Below, piece after piece: positions 59,619 to 64,000 of a DNA stretch of 64,000 nucleotides. Both the position numbers and the translations under genes were made by a program. Every line of letters starts with the position of its first letter. The stretch's first letter is position 1. The notes beneath the pieces are model-generated. The model did no database searches and was not told where the DNA came from. It saw nothing but the letters and a program-made list of their open reading frames with translations. The stretch lies in assembly GCA_033819885.1 (NCBI GenBank), contig JAQYUZ010000035.1:1-64000 (forward strand), written 5' to 3'. The stretch comes from Microbotryomycetes sp. JL201 (Eukaryota > Basidiomycota > Microbotryomycetes).

Positions 59619-62181
59619 ATGTCGGACGGTTCGAGAACACTCAGACAACGCGCATCTGCCTCTCGAGACGCTGCTAGTGACATTTTACAGCATTCAACGC
59701 TCGCAGGACCACGTGCGTCATCGACCGCCGCCGCCTCTTCAGTGTCCCCAAACGAGTACGGCACGTCTGCCAGTCGTAGATCAACATTGTCTCGTCAATC
59801 GACAGCAGACTTGAGCCATGGTGCTCCGTTGTCGTGGACGTTCAGCTCGGATTCATCTTCTTCGTCATCGGTTGTAGCCGAAGACGATGAAACTCCATTC
59901 TCGTACCCATTATTGGATTTGCTTGTCGTGTTGGACGCCCATCTGGAACTTTGGACGAGGTCATTGAGGAGGAAAACCGGTCCATGGAGGACAAAAGCCG
60001 ACAAGTTGGTTGATGCGAGCAAAAAAAAGGCGAGAGACGTGGTCGAAAAAGGAAACGAAAGTTTGCTCAAGAGAGTCAAGAGTGACAAATTGCTGTCGGG
60101 GTTGCTGTTGAAAGAATATGATCAGGCCGAAGCCGCAGGCGAGGCTGGCGAGCCGACAAGGACGACAACAAGAGGCGATAGGATAGTGTTTTCGCGCAGG
60201 GACAGGGAAAAGCTCGAAACAAAGCTCAAAGAAGTCAGGACAAGGACGATCGAGAGCATGAAAAAGCTGTCTCAAAAGTGGGAGGAAGAGTCAGTCGGAT
60301 GGCGCAAGCGCCACGGCACAACGTCGTTGCTGACGTCGAATGCTCGTATGATGCAGAAAAACTGTCCGCTTACGAGACAAGGCACGTCGTCGGTACACGT
60401 CTCGGGTGCGCTCGTCTTCAGCGCTGATCAAGAAACCGTTTTGATAACAGATATCATTCTTTGTCGGAGTCATGCATGTTCTCGCATCGGCGCTGCTGCT
60501 GGGCTTTGCTCCAACCTACATCCCACTGTACTATTCGCTCCAGTGCGCTGTCTACTGTCCGCTGCGGATCTACTCGTATCGCAAGAAATCTTACCATTAG
60601 CAAGTAGCCGCGAACCCTATGCCACGTCCGCGGCGTCAGCCAGCTGATCGCATGCCCTTTTATCCTCTTGCAGTTTCTTGTTTGATTTGTAAGCGATTGT
60701 TACCGCGCGTAGGTGGTTCCGTCAGCCGCGTACTGACGTGGTGGACGTAGGTGTTACGCGATCAATGCCCTGTGCCTTGTCTATGTACGCCCGTCCGGAA
60801 TCCCCGTCAGAGCCAATCACTCATTCATCACGCGCTGCTTTTACAGATCTGGATTCTGCCTGGCAATTCGTACCTGTTTCAGGCTTGTTACGGCCTCACA
60901 CTTGGCAGTCTCGGAACGTACGTCTGCGTCGAGCTCTTCGTTGCCTGAAGCTAAACTCAGTTACGTCCATCACGCAACAGAGCGATTGCGACGTGGCGCA
61001 ACTCGCTCGTGTTTCACTCTCTCGACAAGGTCATCAGCTTGGCCATTCACATTTTCCCTCCGTTCGTTTGTGAGTGCCCGCTTTGTGTGAATCACAAAGA
61101 TGAGTTCGTAGCTGACGCACATTCTTGCCCTTCAGTCACTACCATCAGGTCAGTCACGTTCGCAGACTTGCTCAGATGCGGTGTGGCGTGCCGTGCTAAC
61201 GTGCTCGTTCGTCAGGCACTTTTATCCAAATGCCGAACAACGCTACCCAGCGCTCAGTTCTTTGCGTCAAGGTCTGAGACCGTGGCATTCAATAGCTATC
61301 AACATGGTCACATACTCCGCTTGGCAACTCGCCTACTACCAATTCGTCATTGTCGCTCGTAAAGAGAAAATCAAACAAGGCAGGGCGACAAGCTTCACAT
61401 TCTTGATCAACGATAAAAAGAGATTGATTGGCAAAATCGCTGCAAAAGTCCCCGAAGGCAAGAGAGAGTTTACGTTCATTGTCAGTCCAATTTTCCGATT
61501 TGGGCACGCCTGCTTTCTGTTGTTGACTTTGATCGAATGCATTTGTTCTCGTGTTTGATGACAGGCCGGTCAAGCAGTGTACACGTTCGTGACACTTTTG
61601 ATTCCAATTTTCGTCTTGTTCGACTCTAAATTCTGGTCGAGCGTGTACCTCTTGGCCTTGTTTGGCGTGTCCGTCTGGAACGGAGGTCAGTCACTCTCGC
61701 GCCCGCCTCTTCCCGAGCCCTAACTTGGGCTATGCGCGCAACAGCATCCTTCTACCTTGAAGTATTTTCACGCAGGTTCGAAAAGGAACTTTTGGCCTTG
61801 AGAAAAGAGTTTGAAGAGCAACAGGTTCAATTGCTAAAGTACGAACAACTCGCCGCCGTTGTTGATTCTCAAAAAAGCACGTCTCTGTCCTCGTCTGGTG
61901 GTGGTGATGGAAGTACAAGTGGACAACATGCCGAAAGTAATGGTTCGGGAGTGGATATGAGTAGGACGACGAGCACCGAGGCTTCAAGTTCGTTCGGGGA
62001 CGTTGAAACGGCTTCACCTGCCGCCGCTGAGGAAGAAGAACAGTCGAGAGATGACGATGACAACGAGCAAGACGACGATCAAACAAAAGTTGGCGTGTCA
62101 AACGATAACAGTAGCGGAGAACTCGTCGACGTGGCCGCTGAAGAATTGGACAAGGTGGCCCATCCTGAAACTGGTCATTAA
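59619..62181 (+). CDS. GPC1: Glycerophosphocholine acyltransferase (Gpc1-like)
   Basis: Gpc1 acylates glycerophosphocholine to lyso-PC in the ER. From ATG 59619 there is a ~200-residue Ser-rich and charged cytosolic region with coiled-coil segments (REKLETKLKEVRTRTIESMK). The membrane part, in many short exons, shows ALLLGFAPTYIPLYYSLQCA, VYCPLRIYSYRKK, IWILPGNSYLFQACYGLTLG, SLVFHSLDKVISLAIHIFPP (the HSxDK block), HFYPNAEQRYP, WHSIAINMVTYSAWQLAYYQ and INDKKRLIGKIAAKVPEGKR. Two final spans include AGQAVYTFVTLLIPIFVLFD. A C-terminal tail of about 130 acidic/Ser residues follows the coiled segment FEKELLALRKEFEEQQVQLL. Exons between 60300 and 61200 are small and their borders uncertain. Confidence 0.85.
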
Positions 62182-62259
62182 GCTTAATTAGAGTTTGAAG
62201 TTTCATTGTTGCATATTACGTTGTTTTGCAGTGATGGCAGTGTATGCTACAGTGCAGCG

Positions 62260-64000
62260 TCAGGTTGAAGCAGCAGCAAACGTCGCTCGCGTAGGTGTTT
62301 GCTGGGACACGTCTGTAACGGCTGTGATTGAGTTCGTTGTCGTTGTGCTAGTTGAGGCGCTCCCGACTGCATCACCGTCAGCGACAAACGAGCTGACAAA
62401 CGCGTGCTTGAGCAGATTCGTCGCGCTCGGTCGAGCGTCATGGTCGATCGAAAACGTCTCGTCTAAAAAGTGTTCTGCTTCGGTAGAAATGTCGTCTGGT
62501 ATCGCCGGCACTGCGCTTTGGCCAATCTGTAGAATGGCCGACTCGTTAGCTGATAGTACAAAGGAGCAGTCGTCAACGAAAAGCAACAGACTCTAAAGAT
62601 GGCCTGCATTTGAGTTAGGTTGGCCCAAGGGTGAGTACCCGTCAACATTTCGACGACGAGGCAGCCGAGAGACCAGATATCTGCTTTGCTCGTATAGGCC
62701 GTTTGTTTGACCACCTCTGGAGCCATCCAGTACACCGACCCCTGCAATGACGGTCGATGAACTTTCGAACCAGACAGCAAGTCTGCACAACACGGAGCGG
62801 GTCAGCTTCAACGAACGCACAATCAACAGTCATTTCGAAACGCACTGTCTTCAACTTTTTTCGAAATGCCGAAATCTGAAATCTTGATGCCTCCCTTGTT
62901 GTCGACCAAAATGTTGGCTCCCTTGATGTCCCGGTGGATAATCTCCCTCTCGTGCAGGTATTCGAGGCCGGTCAAAATTTGTCTGACAAATTTGCTAACG
63001 AGTGCCTCCTCGAACGCGCCGTAGTTGGACAGCAACGCGGCGACGGATCCGCCAGGTACGTACTCGAGGAAAATGTTGAGGTGTTGACCATCTGAAGCAG
63101 AGTCGAGGTACTGAACAATGTCTGCTCACGGGTCAAATCAGCTACCCTAAAGACCTGAGAAGCACGCACTGCACGCTCCGCGCACTCACTCTCGTGCTGC
63201 AACGTTTTGAGCAATTCGATTTCCCGCTGCAAAGCCTCGAGCATGGCTTTCTTCTTTTCCTCGTTGTGCGAGTTGCCGGTCGGCAACTCGACTTGTTTGA
63301 CAGCCATAAGCGAGCCAGAAGACGTATTCATGGCTAGAAACACGGATCCAAACGAGCCGGCGCCGATCAGCGCACCGCGAACCCATTTCAGAGCAGGTTT
63401 ACCAGCTTATCAATCGAGTGATGTCAGTCAATGTTGGGTAGGCACTCGCGAAAGATCGAAACTTGCCTTGGCCTGCGCCTCTGTCTTGGTCGTGCTCTTG
63501 CTCGCTCTCGTCAGTGTCGTCCGACTCTTCCTCGCCATCATCATCGTCTCCTAAGAAAACGCTCTCTGCAGACAAGTCGCTGCTCGATCTGTAAGCAGCA
63601 TCTTCGTCTTCAGAACTGCCCTCGACGCCGGCAGCGATCCAGCTGCTCCTTCTATTCTCGAGTTCGGCCGTGACTTCGTCGACGGTGACAATACTCGCCA
63701 CGTCGGAATCTCTGCTGCGCTTGTCCCACAAGCTCAGTCGACTGGCCCCACTCTTGCGCTTGCTGCTGCTGTGTCTCGTAACCCTCGAACTTGCCAAACT
63801 GCGAGTGTCTTCTGCGGGCGCGAGTTCATCCAAGCCTTCGCCGTGATCATCTTCAAACATGCTCTCTAGAATGCTGGGAGGAGCAGACGACTTGGATCCG
63901 GCAGTTGTCGGCCTCGCTCGCTCATCGCTCGTTCGACCGTTGGGTCCGTCAACAGACTTGTCCCATGAGGTCTGACCTGCCAACCCACTCGACTGACTAT
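62260..64000 (-). CDS. STE11: Ste11-type MAPKKK, 3' part (5' end beyond window)
   Basis: Ste11/Byr2 kinases drive pheromone, filamentation and osmo-stress MAPK cascades. The kinase domain is nearly complete: [20 protein letters not shown] (Gly loop), MAVKQVELP (catalytic Lys), [15 protein letters not shown] (Glu), [38 protein letters not shown] (HRD), [14 protein letters not shown] (DFG), [20 protein letters not shown] and [21 protein letters not shown] Ser/Thr tail ends [10 protein letters not shown] at 62260-62262. Upstream is an acidic Ser-rich linker ([20 protein letters not shown]). The frame is open at the window edge with no ATG, so SAM and RA domains, if present, lie outside. Five or so introns. 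Confidence 0.9.

Overview
This window is nuclear DNA of a basidiomycete fungus, probably a compact-genome or yeast-like lineage. Genes are split by many short GT-AG introns (about 50-100 bp), intergenic gaps are mostly 50-500 bp, and the families are fungal (Ski3, Lys12, Erb1, Atg10, Gpc1, Ste11). DUF7918 proteins and a PC-esterase with a DxxHWCLP block point to Basidiomycota. I cannot name the species. I found no tRNA, rRNA, CRISPR array, LTR element or intact transposon. Gene models were spliced by eye from reading frame, splice sites and family motifs, so single exon borders may be off.

Layout. 0.4-4.3 kb: a small SPO12-family cell-cycle gene whose 5' part carries a 49-bp tandem duplication, then an AMSH-type JAMM deubiquitinase. 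4.4-10.6 kb: a type-B carboxylesterase diverges from two tandem DUF7918 paralogues. 10.9-17 kb: a catalytically intact myotubularin phosphatase and a MATH-BTB protein. 18-24.5 kb: two multi-span membrane proteins, an F-box/LRR-like protein and a three-LIM protein. 24.9-34.5 kb: Cdc37, an auxin-efflux-carrier-family protein and Ski3. 34.5-39 kb: a Ras-like GTPase, an AAGAB/Irc6-like protein and quinolinate phosphoribosyltransferase. 39.2-45.8 kb: an acidic nuclear protein with two FAR1/MULE-like zinc folds, a PC-esterase-type acyltransferase and homoisocitrate dehydrogenase. 45.9-56 kb: an MCUR1/DUF1640 mitochondrial protein, Erb1, ribosomal protein eS1, a CUE-domain protein and aspartate-semialdehyde dehydrogenase. 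56.1-64 kb: Atg10, an ACAD-like dehydrogenase, Gpc1 and a Ste11-type MAPKKK cut by the window end.

Most genes are unrelated housekeeping neighbours. There is no biosynthetic cluster or defence island, and I see no convincing undescribed system. The most interesting points concern gene structure: a start codon split by an intron (A|TG) in the ACAD gene and perhaps in its divergent neighbour ATG10, a GC-AG intron that restores the PC-esterase C-terminus, a 4-nt coding first exon in eS1, a 13-nt exon in the FAR1-like gene, and the duplication at the SPO12 gene. The FAR1/MULE-like protein and the DUF7918 pair are the best candidates for new function.
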